Shown one piece after another: positions 1 through 13,900 of a stretch of 64,000 nt of DNA. The stretch is from NCBI RefSeq assembly GCF_014356525.2, contig NC_052507.1, positions 5,899,561-5,963,560 on the forward strand, in the 5' to 3' direction. The DNA comes from Nilaparvata lugens (lineage: Eukaryota; Arthropoda; Insecta; Hemiptera; Delphacidae). The notes beneath the pieces were generated by a model that saw only the letters and a list, made by a program, of their open reading frames with translations, did no database searches and was not told the origin of the DNA. A program made the translations under genes and the position numbers. Numbering within the stretch: the first letter of the stretch is position 1; each line of letters starts with the position of its first letter.

Positions 1-266
1 GTGGTCTGCGATGAGTCCGAAGGAAGGAAAATTAATGTTTCAAGCTTTATTAGTGTTTTTAACATTTTCTTTATTGCCTATATTAAAATATAATCAATTT
101 CCCTTCGAAAATGTTATATCAAACTCATCGTGAGTTCAAAATATGTTTACAATCGGTAAAATAAGTGATAAGTTCCAAATGTCTAATTCTATAAGATAGG
201 ACTTGTAACTTGTACTTGGCGGATTTGTACCATGTGACCGAGCTAACCAATCAGAAGCGTGACAGC

Positions 267-462
267 ATAGCCACCTCTAATACAAGGCCCCGGCCTACGA
301 TATTGCAACGTCGCAGTGTAGGCCTAGAATCTAATACATGATTGGTGAAAAAGATCAGCTGGTATATTTAAAAATATTTTCCACCAATCATGTATTAGAT
401 TCTAGGCCTACACTGCGATGTTGCAATATCGTAGGCCGGGGCCTTGTATTAGAGGTGGCTAT
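267..462. mobile_element. Inverted repeat (80-bp arms)
   Basis: atagccacctctaatacaag ... cttgtattagaggtggctat with arms 267-347 and 382-462. Probable MITE. Confidence 0.85.
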
Positions 463-986
463 GGTGACAGTCAATGGCCATACTGTGGATAATATAGTTA
501 CTGTACTTCTACCTAATGCTAATGTGCAAAACCTTATGCTCCATGCTCATGAGCATATGCTCAGTTTTTATTCATATGACCCAATGTCTCCACCCCACCA
601 ATGCCGAACGATATCGCTGAAGGATTGCATAATGAATGCGGTCACCTCTATCAAAAGAGACATGCTGGGGCGTGTTTGGGCAAGACTTTTGTGTTGACGT
701 ATGCCAACAAAGGAGCACACATTGAACTTTTATAGATGTTGAAAAAACTGTTCGAATCCCTGCATCTACACGTACAATGTTCATCTAGGTAAGTGGAATA
801 GCCTTCCTGTAGTGAATTTTCGTAACCCCGAAGAACATTATGAGATATGCTCCTGTTTGCAGACAAAGTTCACTCTTTAGCAAACAATATTGTATTCATT
901 GACTGTACACTACCTACGCATTTTTGTTGAATTCAATATTCGATTATTGTTATTCTGCAATGTACTTGTCATTGAATAAATATTTA

Positions 987-1747
987 TTTTCCTCCACCTA
1001 CTGTCAAAAGTACTTACTTTACTCCCTGAAACATGATACTAAAGTGTCACTTTTTCGCTCTCGGTACTAAAAAACAGAAAAACTCCCTAGGGAGTAAAAG
1101 TGACTCCATTTAAATAACATGGGAAGCATCTCTATTTTAAAAACGTACATTTGGAATAGGTCTGAAGGTCTAAGCTCAGATGAGGAAGCATATAGAGTAG
1201 TCATTAAACCAACTAAATTCAATACCTCAACCAGGCATTTAATCGATATATAAAATTTATGTTTGTATGCTGAAATTATTATTACAAACTTCATATCACT
1301 ATACTAAAAAATGTATATATTTTTTTCTTTTATTCCATGCTATTCAAAATATCAGCCAACGAATATTACTTATTAACTAATCAAATTTGAAACGGGAACT
1401 TCATCATAGCTGTAGTTTTGGCTGTCATTGTTGTTACAACTTTAGCCGACTATGATTACAAGGAGGAGAACTGTGATTACAAGCCAGCTGTTTCTGTTTA
1501 CTTTTTAGATTACACATTATTTCTGTTTAATTTACACATTGTTTGGTCACATACGTTTTTAAAAATTATTTTATTAGCAGTTTTTATAAAAATGTAGGTG
1601 GAGGAAAAATGTTGTGTATATCACGACTGAAAAATGCTTTTTTCTCCCTCAGGAAAATTGTTGCCCTCGGCTTCGCCACGGGCTTCAAACTTTTCCCTCA
1701 GGGAGAAAAAACAGCACTTTTCACTCTAGATATACAAATAACTATTA
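987..1747. mobile_element. 0.76-kb repeat element, copy 1
   Basis: Starts ttttcctccacctactgtca and ends gatatacaaataactatta. Near its right end a hairpin flanks the sequence gccctcggcttcgccacggg. It ends 48 bp from the SAFB exon at 1795. Open stretches inside show no known domain. Confidence 0.8.
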
Positions 1748-1794
1748 TTTATTATTTACGTTTTAATATTTTCGCTCGGAAAAAATGGTCTTAC

Positions 1795-1926
1795 TGTCTT
1801 TTCTGAAGATTGATTTCGTGTCTCAAACGGTCTCTCTCTATAATTTGTGTTACTCTCTGAAGCACGAGAAGCTCTTTTTTCTCCCTCTCAATCTTCTCCC
1901 GCTCGAATTTCAGCTTCTCTTGTTCT
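1795..1926 (-). CDS. SAFB-like Glu/Arg-rich coiled-coil exon (last one visible)
   Basis: 132 nt, acceptor ttttattttag, donor AAAAGACA|gtaaga, phase 2 in and 2 out. It reads EQEKLKFEREKIEREKKELL then VLQRVTQIIERDRLRHEINL. This closely follows the SAFB/SLTM C-terminal pattern (EREK...EREKAELLR). The gene must continue below base 1. A repeat element ends only about 48 bp downstream of the donor. Confidence 0.72.
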
Positions 1927-4900
1927 CTAAAATAAAACAGAATATTACATGAAATCAATCAATCATTCATCAATACAACGATCTATGATTAAATATATCA
2001 TAATCTGAAAGAGGAAAACTTTACTATTCTTTTACTATGCCTCTTTCAAATTTTAATGGTAATGAGACGATTTTAATGGAATCTATTGTTAATAAAATGA
2101 CTATGCAGCTATGTTTGACATTATCCTATCTTTTAAGAACTATTAAATTATCATTTATAATGCAATCATGTGAATTATTGTGATTCAAGCAGGAATATTA
2201 GGACAAATATTTATGAATAATAATCTATTATGCAAACATCTAACATCCATATTTTTTTAAAATGTATGAACTCACGGCTAATTTCTTGTATTTATAAAAT
2301 ATAATTATTGTACCCTTTAAAATTACGTTACAATTTGTATTCTTGTTTTATTATTTTATTGATTTTAAAGGATAGTCTACTATAATTATTCTATTTTATA
2401 AAACTAACAACCAATTTATGGATGAGGAGTCAAGTTTTGTGTTTGAAAGTAAATTAATAAGATAAATTCAAAATTCCAGTTGAAACCTTTTTGAACTTAA
2501 AACTGTGTAAATCAAACCATGATCTCTACATAACCTATGGTCTGTTTATTTTAAATTAAGTTTAAAAACAGTTTTGGGTGAATACCTGTTTTTTATACCT
2601 GAATTGTATTAATAAATAAATGAATAAAGACATACTGACAATCCAATTCAATGCTGGGGAATAAAGGAAAGGGTTAATTAATACTGAATATCAAATACAA
2701 ATATCTGATGTACTGTCAAAACTAATACGACCGATTGCATAATATAAAACAAGACAAAATAATTAATAATTATTATAAACGAAATGTAAATTAAATGATG
2801 AATAATTGCAATATATCAGTAATTTGTAGAATAGAGTAAAATAGAATAATTATTGCCTTTATTAAGGGCGAAATTAGGACTCTATGTCCTCTCTGCCACA
2901 CGAGCCTAAAAGAATCGTCTACTAAGAATTTGAAACTTCATTCGTTTATTGATCAGGAGAGCATAAAGCTGGATTGCCACACACCAGTGACAGTGAAAAT
3001 GTAATCTCCATGAGTTCTGATTGGACTGTTCACATTCAGCACGGCCTATCGAGTATGTACAAACCCATTTGAACTTATAGGAATGATATTCTCACTGTCA
3101 CTGGTGGATAGGAACCCAGCTTCAACCGGAATTTATAGAACGGTCTGTCTATCTTGTTAATAGAAGAAAACATTACCACAATCTCTCAAAATATTTTTAA
3201 AACAATTCTGTATCGTTTGAAGATTTGAAAAATATTTTTCTGATGGTATCCATAGCTTCATTTTGGTTAAAACTTGAATTAGCCGGGTAACAAAACCTAA
3301 ATTATACAATCCTATTATATTAAGCGAGCAATTTCTGTATATATTTTTATAGCTGGTTATTTATGTTCAACGGATCTCGAAAACGGCTCCAACGATTTGA
3401 ATTTGAAACATAGCAGATTTATGACATAGCAGATTTCTCATTTAGAGTTTCAGTTATCGCAAATGAAGAGATAGACGTGTTTTGAAAGCTCCGTAAAAGA
3501 ACGTAATTTATGAAGGATTTTAGTGATATTTTGCTGCAGTATTTTACAAGTGTGTGAATAGAGTTGCTTTTGATAGTTTGATCAGGTGTGTTTCATTAAA
3601 AGGTGACAAATAGTCTGAGAAAACAGCATTTTTTACAAAAATTAAACGTGTTTGTTCAGATTTTTGTGAAAGGTTGAGTATCAAAGTTGTGTTATCTACA
3701 ATGAGGCCAACTCGTTCTAATAGTCGACTACCGTCGTCCGACGATAAGAATGTTGATAAATGTGGTCAACTCGATTTCGCCTCCCTTTCTACAGATGAAA
3801 AGTTGGAAATAATTTTTAATGAGGTCATGGCTACGAAACTTGAGCAGAAACATATCATAACATCCATTGAGGATATTCAAAATTCATTAAAGGACTTTAG
3901 AGAGGATTTGAATAAACATGATAAGAAATTATCAAACCACTCCGAACTCTTAGAAAAGTTAAACTCGGAAAATTTTAAACTCAAGTGTGATGTTAGCAAA
4001 CTAAGGGTAGAACTCAATGACACTCAGCAGTATCTAAGAAGAAATACTGTTGAAATTACTGGTATACCGGTTCAGAAAGATGACGATACTTCTGTTATTG
4101 TTAAAAAACTGTTTTCTGTTCTCAAATTCGATTTTTCACTTGAACTAATTGATATTATGCATCCCTTACGAATTAATCCACGCACATCGGACAGCGGCAT
4201 TGTGATTAAATTTGTGCGACGATCCGATGCTCTTGCTCTCCTAGAACTTTCCAAGAAGCAAAAGGGTCTTAGAGCTCGTGATTTGGGTTTCAATTCGGAG
4301 AATATTGTTTACATCAATCCCTCGCTCACCAAGGAGAATAGACTTCTATTCAAAAATGCTCGTTTGTTGAAAAAGACTCACAATGTAAAGTATGTCTGGC
4401 TAAGAAACTGGAAAATATTGGTTAGAAAAGACAGTGATGATCAAGTGCATGTGATAAATAGTCAGGCAGATTTGGAAAAAATTATGAAGAAATTTGAACA
4501 AAAATCATAAACTAGTCTTTAACGATCAGGGTTTTTAATTGGTTTTTGATTAGTGAAAAAATCTGTTGTGTGGGCTTTTATTTCTTTTACAGTTTACTAG
4601 TAATTATTTTTATTTCCATGTTTGAATAGGAGTAATTAATAGATTTTTAATTTGATTCCCGATAATAATATTTCTAAAATGGACGAGATACTTTTTTGTT
4701 TACGTGCGGTGTATTGTATTCTTCCATTTATGCCTTATCTGTTGCTAGTACTGGTGTTGTGATATTATATATTTTGATGAGCTGTACATATAATAGATCT
4801 AATAACAGATAATAGCATCTTATAGCTTACACACGATTACCTCAATCTAAAGAAACCATGTTTCAATTTCTGATATCATGATATATTTTGAATAATATGA

Positions 4901-7900
4901 ATACTCACAGTATTGATTGGCTCACTTCCCGTTCTATATTTATTTAATTATTTTCTGTTCAAAATTTTCTGTGTTCATTTTTTTTTTTTTTTTTGTTGAG
5001 TGGGCGCGTGAGTCTTACGCAGCTGTAGATGCAAATTATGGAACAATCTTCTTTCCTTCAAGTACTTGTTATAAATATTATAGCTAAGGAGCTCAAAACG
5101 TACGTTGTTTTCTTTCATGATGAGAATACATTATGATCGTGTGTGCGTGTGTGTGTGTGAATGTGTGATTCTCTCAATCTTTCGTAATATTCCAATCATA
5201 TCATGTATTATGTGCATATTAAATAATGTATTAATTTTTTTTATTTCTGAATGGAAGAATTAAATAATAATTGTATATTACTAAAGTCTGTTGACGAAGT
5301 AAATGACTCTCATATTTCGGGTGGCTTCAATTTGACCGTATTTCATCAGAATATACAAGGAATTAGAGGTAATTTTGATAGCTTGTTAACTTATATCAGT
5401 TGTTGGAGTCGCAGGCCTGCAGTTCTGATATTGTCCGAGGTATGGTTGAACTCAAGTGATGAGGCATCTCAATTCTACATCGATGGTTATGAGCAAATTC
5501 CCAGTATTTCCAATTTTACTCTTGCTACTGGTATAATAGCTTACTACTCAATTGAATTGTCTGATTTTGTATGTGAAAGTGTAGATGGTTACATCGAGGG
5601 TGCGGATTTGATAACTCTGCGATGTAGCTTTTCTAACTACCAATTTAATATTTTATGTCTCTATCGCTGGCACGGCTTCAACTTTGAGCGGTTTTTAACA
5701 AGTTTCAGCGCTGTACTAGAAAGCTTGCCGGCAGGCGATTCCATCATAATTGGTGATATAAATTTGAACATACTAAATAATGACAATAATGATTATAAAG
5801 TTGATGGCTATCTTGATATATTGAGTTTTTACGGTTATGAGCAAATTATAAACATGTTTACCAGAGTAACAGATTCTTCTTCCACATGCATAGACCATAT
5901 ATATTTCAGATCACAAAATTTTTCCCATTTTGTTAAAGGTACTGTAATAGAAACATCAATAGGTGACCACAAAGCTGTAGCCATAACGCTCAGTCAAAAT
6001 AATAGGCTAGATAATAAATGTGTTATTGGGGAGAGGGTTACTCTAGACTATGGGCGCTTACAGGAAATGTTGCGCTCTCATGACTGGAGTGATGTTCTCT
6101 TCAGTGATGACTTAGATTTCAAATTTAATACATTTCTAAACACTTTGAATGAATTTATTGAATGTTCTAAATCCTCTAGAATAATAGTAGCAAGAGGGAC
6201 GCATTTAAGAAAACTTAAACCCTGGATAACAAATGGTTTATGTGAAGCAATCCATTCCCGAGATAAATTGATTAAAAAAGTTAGAAGAAATCCAGAAAAT
6301 ACTCAAATAAAAGCCAAATTGAAATCATTTTCCAAGAAAATCAAATCCTGGATCAGAATAGAAAAAGAGAAATATTATTCCACAATTAATGACCTGCCAC
6401 CTCAAAAAAAGTGGTCTATCTTGAATAAATTATGTGGTAACTCTAATAAGAAAAGTAGTAACAATAAATTTAAAATTGAACATGGTAATAATATTATAAC
6501 GGATCCTTGTGATTTGGCCAATCTTTTCAATAGGTTTTTTGTTGATGTCTCTAAAGAAGTAGCATCTTCAGTCACAAACGGTGCTGATCAGGAGTTGGGA
6601 GAGACTGACGATTTCTTTCAAATTCCCCACTGCCCACATTCTATTTTTTTTGAGCCAGTAACATATGATGAACTCCTCTTGTATATGAACGATTTGAAGC
6701 AAGGAAAGGCTCCAGGGGATGATGGTGTATCATCAAAAATGATAAAGTCTATTGCAACTGTTGTGATTCCCATTCTGATTGATATTTTCAATCATAGTTT
6801 ATCAACGGGTGAATTTCCAACAGCAATGAAACTAGCCAAGGTAATTCCCATTTTTAAAAGTGGTTCAAAATCTCAATTAAACAATTATAGACCAATCTCA
6901 CTGTTATCGATTTTTTCCAAGCTTCTGGAAAGGGTAGTCAAAAAAAGAATATTATGCTTTTTAAATTCAACAAATTTTTTTTATGCACGTCAATTTGGTT
7001 TCCGTGAAGGTTGTAATACGGAAATGGCTCTTGAGAGCTTCATGTCAACATTATATAATAGCCTGAATGCCAGAGTTGCTCCTCCGGTATCTGGTCTTTT
7101 CTTAGATATCAGAAAGGCCTTTGATACAGTTAAACATTCGCTACTGCTTGACAAACTATCCAGGGCTGGTATAAGAGGTGTGCCTCAGAATTGGTTCAAA
7201 TCATATTTGAGTAAAAGAGTGCAATATGTTGCCCTGGGGGATGCCAAAAGTGAGATCCTGGAAGTGGACTGTGGGGTCCCGCAGGGTTCAGTACTCGGAC
7301 CAGTTTTATTTCTCATTTTTATAAATGACCTTTTCTCAGGTAATTTTAATGGTATTCCAGTTTCCTTTGCAGATGATACTGCTTTCTCTTATTGTAATAC
7401 AGACGTGCAAAACCTAAATAAAATTATGCAAGAAGATCTGAATAGAATGCTTTCCTGGTTCAATAAGAATGGCCTAGCCCTAAACCTCTCTAAAACCAAA
7501 TATATATTATTCACATTGTCTACTCCTTGGCAACTCCTTCACCCATTAAAATTTCATACAATTTCTTGTAGTCAAATCAATTGTGATTGTGGTACTGTGG
7601 CACAAACTGATTCCATCAGGTATCTAGGTCTGGTAGTGGATGAGAAACTCTCTTGGTCTCATCACATTTTTAAATTAAAAAATTATCTCCGCCATATTCT
7701 AAAAAAAATCTACCACCTTAGAAAATTCATTCCTTCAGCTGTGCTCAGGCAACTCTATTTTGCTCTGGTGGATTCCAAATTAAGTTATGGCATTAGTTGC
7801 TGGGGATCCACCTACAAAACCCATCTAGCACCTCTAATTGTGCTTCAAAAAGCCATAGTACGGTGTATGAAGGGTGTGAGCAGGATCGAACACTCTTTTC

Positions 7901-10900
7901 CTATCTTTCAATTTTTCGATTGTTTGCCATTGCGCTATAAATATGTTTTCAAAGTCTTATCATCCTTTTACATGTTATCAGGCAATCGAAGTCGGCAAAT
8001 GTTCGAGAATGATAATGTATACAGAACTAGAAGAGTAGTTGAAAATTTAGCTAGACACCCCAGAGTGTATAACACTTTTTTTCAGAAATCCTTTGTCTTT
8101 TTGGGGCCAAAATTTTCCAACTATCTACCTGATTATATAAGAAATATTGAGAACAAAATACTTTTGAAAAAACAAATATCAAAATGGCTTACTGGATGTC
8201 TGCCTGAAACTATTGAGAGTTATTTTTCTGTAATTATCTGATTCCCATTCTATTATAATACTTATTTTACCTTTTATGCACATACCAACTTGAAAGAGAA
8301 AGATGTGTGAGTGTGTGAGTGAATAAAACATAAATTCTTACATCTTGAGGAGTAGCATGTCTTCATTCTGTTGTCGCACCTGTACCACTTTCTCCAATTT
8401 CTGAAAAAAAACATAAATTTTTAATTTCAAACATAAAATAAAGTGATATTTTCGAGCTCAAAATTTAAGTGATTTTATCTTATATTTTGTGTTTTAAGTT
8501 TGTTTAAATTTAAAAGTTTGATTTGATTTAACAAATTGAAAGTTTGTTTAATGTTTTTAAGTTTGTTTTATCAATCTATCTAAGTTTGAAATTCTTTGTT
8601 TTATTCTGATTTATAGTTTTAGATTGAAAATTTGGTGATGAAATTGAAGTGGACATAGCCTACATAATATTTGGACGATTTGTGACAAAATCAGGAAATA
8701 GAAGAAGTTTTGGGCAATAGCCTGTTTTTCTCTTTTCCGACTATTGTATTGTTTGCTCTATCTAATAAATAAATAAATAGTTACAATAAGAAGGTGGCCA
8801 TCATGAATGCTGGGAGCCAGTTGAATACTGAGGAGGAGATTTCGGGTTCAGCAAGATTCCTGGGCATAATATTAGATAGAAACTTGACATGGCAGGAGCA
8901 CATTGAATCACTGTGTAGCAAATTATCCACATCACTCTATGGGATAAGAAGAATAAGGAGTATAGCAGATAAAAGCACTGCAATGATGGCCTATCATTCA
9001 TTATTCGCTTCACACATCAGTTTTGGCATAATAGCCTGAGGAAGCGCACCGCACACATACATACATAGAACAAATACTGATATTACAAAAGAAATCAATA
9101 AGGATTATGAACTGTTTGCCATATGACGCTCACTGCAGGCCTTATTTCAGGAGGGACAGAATCTTTACAGTAGTATCCCTCTATATCTACAAGACAATTC
9201 TATATATAAAAAGTATGTAGCGGTTGGGCCATGTAGACACAATAAACATGAACATAATACAAGAGGAAAAAACGATTTCGACCTCCCATACAGTAGACTG
9301 CTGAAAACACAGAGACAGCCACACACACAGGGTTTCCGCTTTCATAATTGCCTGCCACACGATATAAAAAGTATAAAAGAGCCTAAACCATTTAAGCAAG
9401 CTCTAAAAAAATACTTTTTAGACAATCCACTCTATTCACTGAAGGAATTTCCAGTGAAGAGTGTAATTCAAAAGTAGCGACTTTCATTCGCTTCCTTGAC
9501 GTGCCCCTCGTCCTTGTGATGAAGGTGGTGAAATAAAAAATGAAATGACCTATAAATGTATTACCTAAAATCAACAATCAATTATCCATAATATTATATT
9601 TATTCTTTACTGATTCAAACAATAAGTAAATCAATCATAAGAATGATAGGGAGAGAAAAAATAAGGTAACTCTGTGCTATTCCTCTAACAAATTTAAATA
9701 AGGTTACACATAGTCCAAAATAGGACAAGTCTTGTCACTTCACAGAGTTTTCAATACTTATTTATTTAATCTATCTATACTTATCTATTTCAATTGGGTT
9801 GATAAAATTTAGGCTGTCTGTGAGAATAAATGACTAATTGGTGAGATTTATTGAATTTGAACAATAAGTTGAAAAGTTTACAAATTTTATTATATCAATT
9901 TATAATGGAGGAACCACTTGGCTTGCGAGAGGTTGAATGGATCAAACTCTTTGGCCCGGATGCACAAAAGCCGGTTAAATTTTAACCGTGATTAATTTCA
10001 CGAGAACCAATCAGAGAAGGCCTTTCTGATAAGACCGCTTCTCTAATTGGTTCTCGTGGAATTAATCACGATTAAAATTTAACCGGCTTTTGTGCAACCG
10101 GCACATGAAAAGAGTCTTCATGAGAATTATCTTTTCAATTTTTAAAGAAAGGGGTCTCTCGTATCGTGAGAGTTCAAGACAAATAATCGGCTTCAATCAC
10201 TACCTCCGTAAACAAAGCCGAAGTGCATTCGTGTGACGTCAGCACAGGTGGGACTCATACACCAATAAAAATTCGTTGATTTCAACTGATCTATATCAGC
10301 TAGTGTTTCTATTGGTGTAGGAGCCCTACCTGTGCTAACGTCACACGAATGCACTACGGCTTTGTTTACGGAGGTTGTGCTTCAATACACGATATAAACT
10401 ACTTCTATTTAATAAATTAAGGTAATTATCGTAAATTTTCTTCTAGTTCTAGTCCAAGTGAAATTTCTCCTCATTTCAAGACATGTTCTATGAGGTTAAT
10501 GCCCATAATAATGCAATGCAGCATTGAAACATCTGACGAGTGTTTGTGTGAACATCAGATAACGTACAGTAGTTGGGTAACTGAGTTTTCGTACAGTAGT
10601 TAGGTAAATGAGTTTTCCTCCACCTACTGTCAAAAGTACTTACTTTACTCCCTGAAACATAATACTAAAGTGTCACTTTTTCGCTCTCGGCACTAAAAAA
10701 CAGAAAAACTCCCTAGGGAGTAAAAGTGACTCCATTTAAATAACATGGGAAGCATCTCTATTTTAAAAACGTACATTTGGAATAGGTCAGAAGGTTTAAG
10801 CTCAGATGAGGAAGCATATAGAGTAGTCATTAAACAAACTAAATTCAATACCTCAACCAGACATTTGATCGATGTATAAAATTTATGTTTGTATGCTGAA

Positions 10901-13900
10901 ATTATTATTACAAACTTCATATCACTATACTAAAAAAAATGTATATATTTTTTCTTCTATTCCATGCTATTCAAAATATCAGCCAACGAATATTACTTAT
11001 TAACTAATCAAATTTGAAACGGGAACTTCATCATAGCTGTAGTTTTGGCTGTCATTGTTGTTACAACTTTAGCCGACAGATAGTGCTGTCGGAGGAGAAC
11101 TATGATTACAAGCCAGCTGTTTCTGTTTACTTTTTAGATTATGTTGTAACACATTGTTTGGTCACATACGTTTTTAAAAATTATTTTATTAGCAGTTTTT
11201 ATAAAAATGTAGGTGGAGGAAAAATGTTGTGTATATCACGAGTGAAAAATGTTTTTTCTCCCTCAGGAAAATTGTTGCCCTCGGCTTCGCCTCGGGCTTC
11301 AAACTTTTCCCTCAGGGAGAAAAAACAGCACTTTTCACTCTAGATATACAAATAACTATTAATAAATCAACTCTTAAACACTTATCAACACTTTTTTACA
11401 ATTAAAAATTGTATTATTCTTTGCTTAATATTATCACATAATCTTGTTAATTTTATAGTTCTGTATACTTCTAAAATTTTGTACTTTTGTTTATTTTATT
11501 ACTGTTATTATTAACACTTTTTAATAAATAGCAATACTTCTTAAACATGATAACCTACGGCACGACTCTACTCTACTAGCTCAAGACTGTTTTCATTAGC
11601 ATAGTAGTGGTAGAGTTGAGTGAGAAGCGGTGGTGGGGGAAGGCAAGTGCTAGAGTACTATCCAACGGGGGCTATCCCACAATACTTCATGTTGAGTCTT
11701 GTTTATCAGCTGATTGTCAAGGGGAGAGGTCCTCAGTATTGGAAGGAAAGATTCACACTCCTGGCTCATATTCACAGCAGGAACACGAGACAGCATGAAT
11801 ACTTCCTTCAAAATACCTCGTCACCGCACAGTTATGTATAATAACTCATTTACGGTCACCGCCTCAAGACTTTGGAACGATCTGCCCAATGATGTTATTT
11901 TTGCGGCAACCTTGGGTACGTTCAGGTCCAGGCTTGTTGCTCTGTTGAATGGGAATACATAGATATGTTTTTAGCCACAATCTTTTTGTAGATTTTATTG
12001 GAAATTTGCAATAATCGTTTTACAGTAACAATATTATTTTGCTTGTTTTGCTGGAGTATTGGAGCGTTTGATTGACACCTACTAATACCTGTAAATCATA
12101 ATATCCAATGGCATTTTATTTTTGTTTATTGTATGTATTATTATGCATCTTACATTCTTTGTTAATTTTTTTAGAGTTATATAGAATTATTATCTATGTA
12201 TTATCATATCTCTTATTATTATGAGAATGTAATAGAATAATTTATGTTATGTAGCTGTGTTATCATTTAAGAATTTGTAATTTTTTTTTTGTAAGATTTG
12301 TAAGAATTTGTAAAACTGTAATTTTGTAACCATGTTACCATAGGCGACAAGCCTAGTAACAATTGTAAAATAAAATCTATCTATCTATCTATCTACTAAA
12401 AACTAGTACTCTACCATGAACGTTTTCATTGGGAGAGTTCACAAGATAGTTAGTACTTGCCCAGGGAACTCTACTCTACCACTAACTCTACTAATGAAAA
12501 CCAGGATTAAGTAAATATTTCATGGAATAGGTCGTTTGTGTTCTAAATTTCAAGCCGATTTTTTGTCAACTCAAGCCGATTACTGTCGACTGTACTGTCT
12601 ATTATTACTGTGTTGCTAGGGTGAGATTACACTCTCAATGGCACAATATGAGAGACTACAGTGGAGAAACATGGGAGATTGCAAACATAGATTGCAATAT
12701 CTCAGTTATTTCCATCTGTATAGGAGAAAAACGTTGCCGAACCTCTGTCTTGTCAATGCCTTCTATAGACGTTAGGCGATACAGGTTTATTAATGTAATA
12801 TTAACTGTTAATTCTCGTTTAGAATAAACAATTAAATTTTATAAAGCAATTAATTATATTTTTCAATAATTTCATAATGAATTTACATAAAGATGAAATT
12901 TTGTCAATTGATTATTAATTCTACATTGTTAAGGCTGTGCAAAGGCTAAAAATGAACTTTTTACTCCTGATATTTTTCAAAGTTTTGTTTTTCGATCATC
13001 AAGCTATCAAAATGAAAAAGCTTTCTCAGGAAAACATTTTTTCCTGATCATCACTTTTTGAGATATGAGCGCCTAAAGTTTGAATTTTTGGGACAGAACA
13101 TTTCAAATTCGGTAAGAGATAAATCCATGAGATTTAGAGGATAGATTATTATTCATGGTATTGTTGATCTAGTAAAACAAGAATTTTCTGAAAATATCAA
13201 TTTTTAAGATAGTTATTCAATTTACAAAAAATAACCTAAAATAACCTTTAGTTGAGTTATTTTTGGTAAATTGAATAACTTTTCAAAAATTGATATTTTC
13301 AGAAAATTTTCATTTTACTTAATCAACAATATCATCAATAATCTATCCTCTGAATCTCATGGATTTATCTCTTACCGAATTTGAAATGTTCTGTCCCAAA
13401 AATTCAAACTTTAGGCGCTCATATCTCAAAAAGTAATGATCAGGAAAAAATGTTTTCCTGAGAAAGCTTTTTCATTTTGATAGCTTGACGATATACAAAT
13501 AAAAAACCTTTGAAAAATATCACGAGTAAAAAGTTTATTTTTAGCCTTTGTGCAGCCTTAAAAGACGATCTGACAACAGAGCAAAGCGAGAAAGAGATAG
13601 CGCTATCCGCTTTGTTGAATGATAGTCAAGGATAGCAATACCATTGTTAATCAAACTTTTCCATTATAACGTATAGGACTATCGACTTGACAGTGAAATT
13701 TTGAACATAAACTCGAAGCCCTATACCATGAGATATCTTCTTATGCTATATTTTCTGTATGGTTTTAACGTATAGGGCCTGGCATAAAAAAAACCTGACG
13801 ATTTTTGAGGGATGATAACTAAAGTGTGTTTCGTACAATTAAATCATATAATATATCAAATTAAAGATCAAATTTTACAATTTATAGTGAATTACAAAGA

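Larger units (their letters stand above)
3500..8335 (+). mobile_element. Apparently complete non-LTR retrotransposon (two ORFs)
   Basis: ORF1 and ORF2 with UTR. The 5' limit is uncertain (somewhere about 3300-3600). The 3' UTR ends with gtgtgagtgaataaaacata just before the SAFB exon donor at 8341. No clear target-site duplication was recognised. Confidence 0.7.

Noticed and set aside
338..697. 119-codon open frame
   Set aside because: It begins in an inverted repeat and shows no domain or codon pattern.
9961..10096. Strong hairpin as a terminator
   Set aside because: Such hairpins in insect nuclear DNA are MITEs; no gene ends here.
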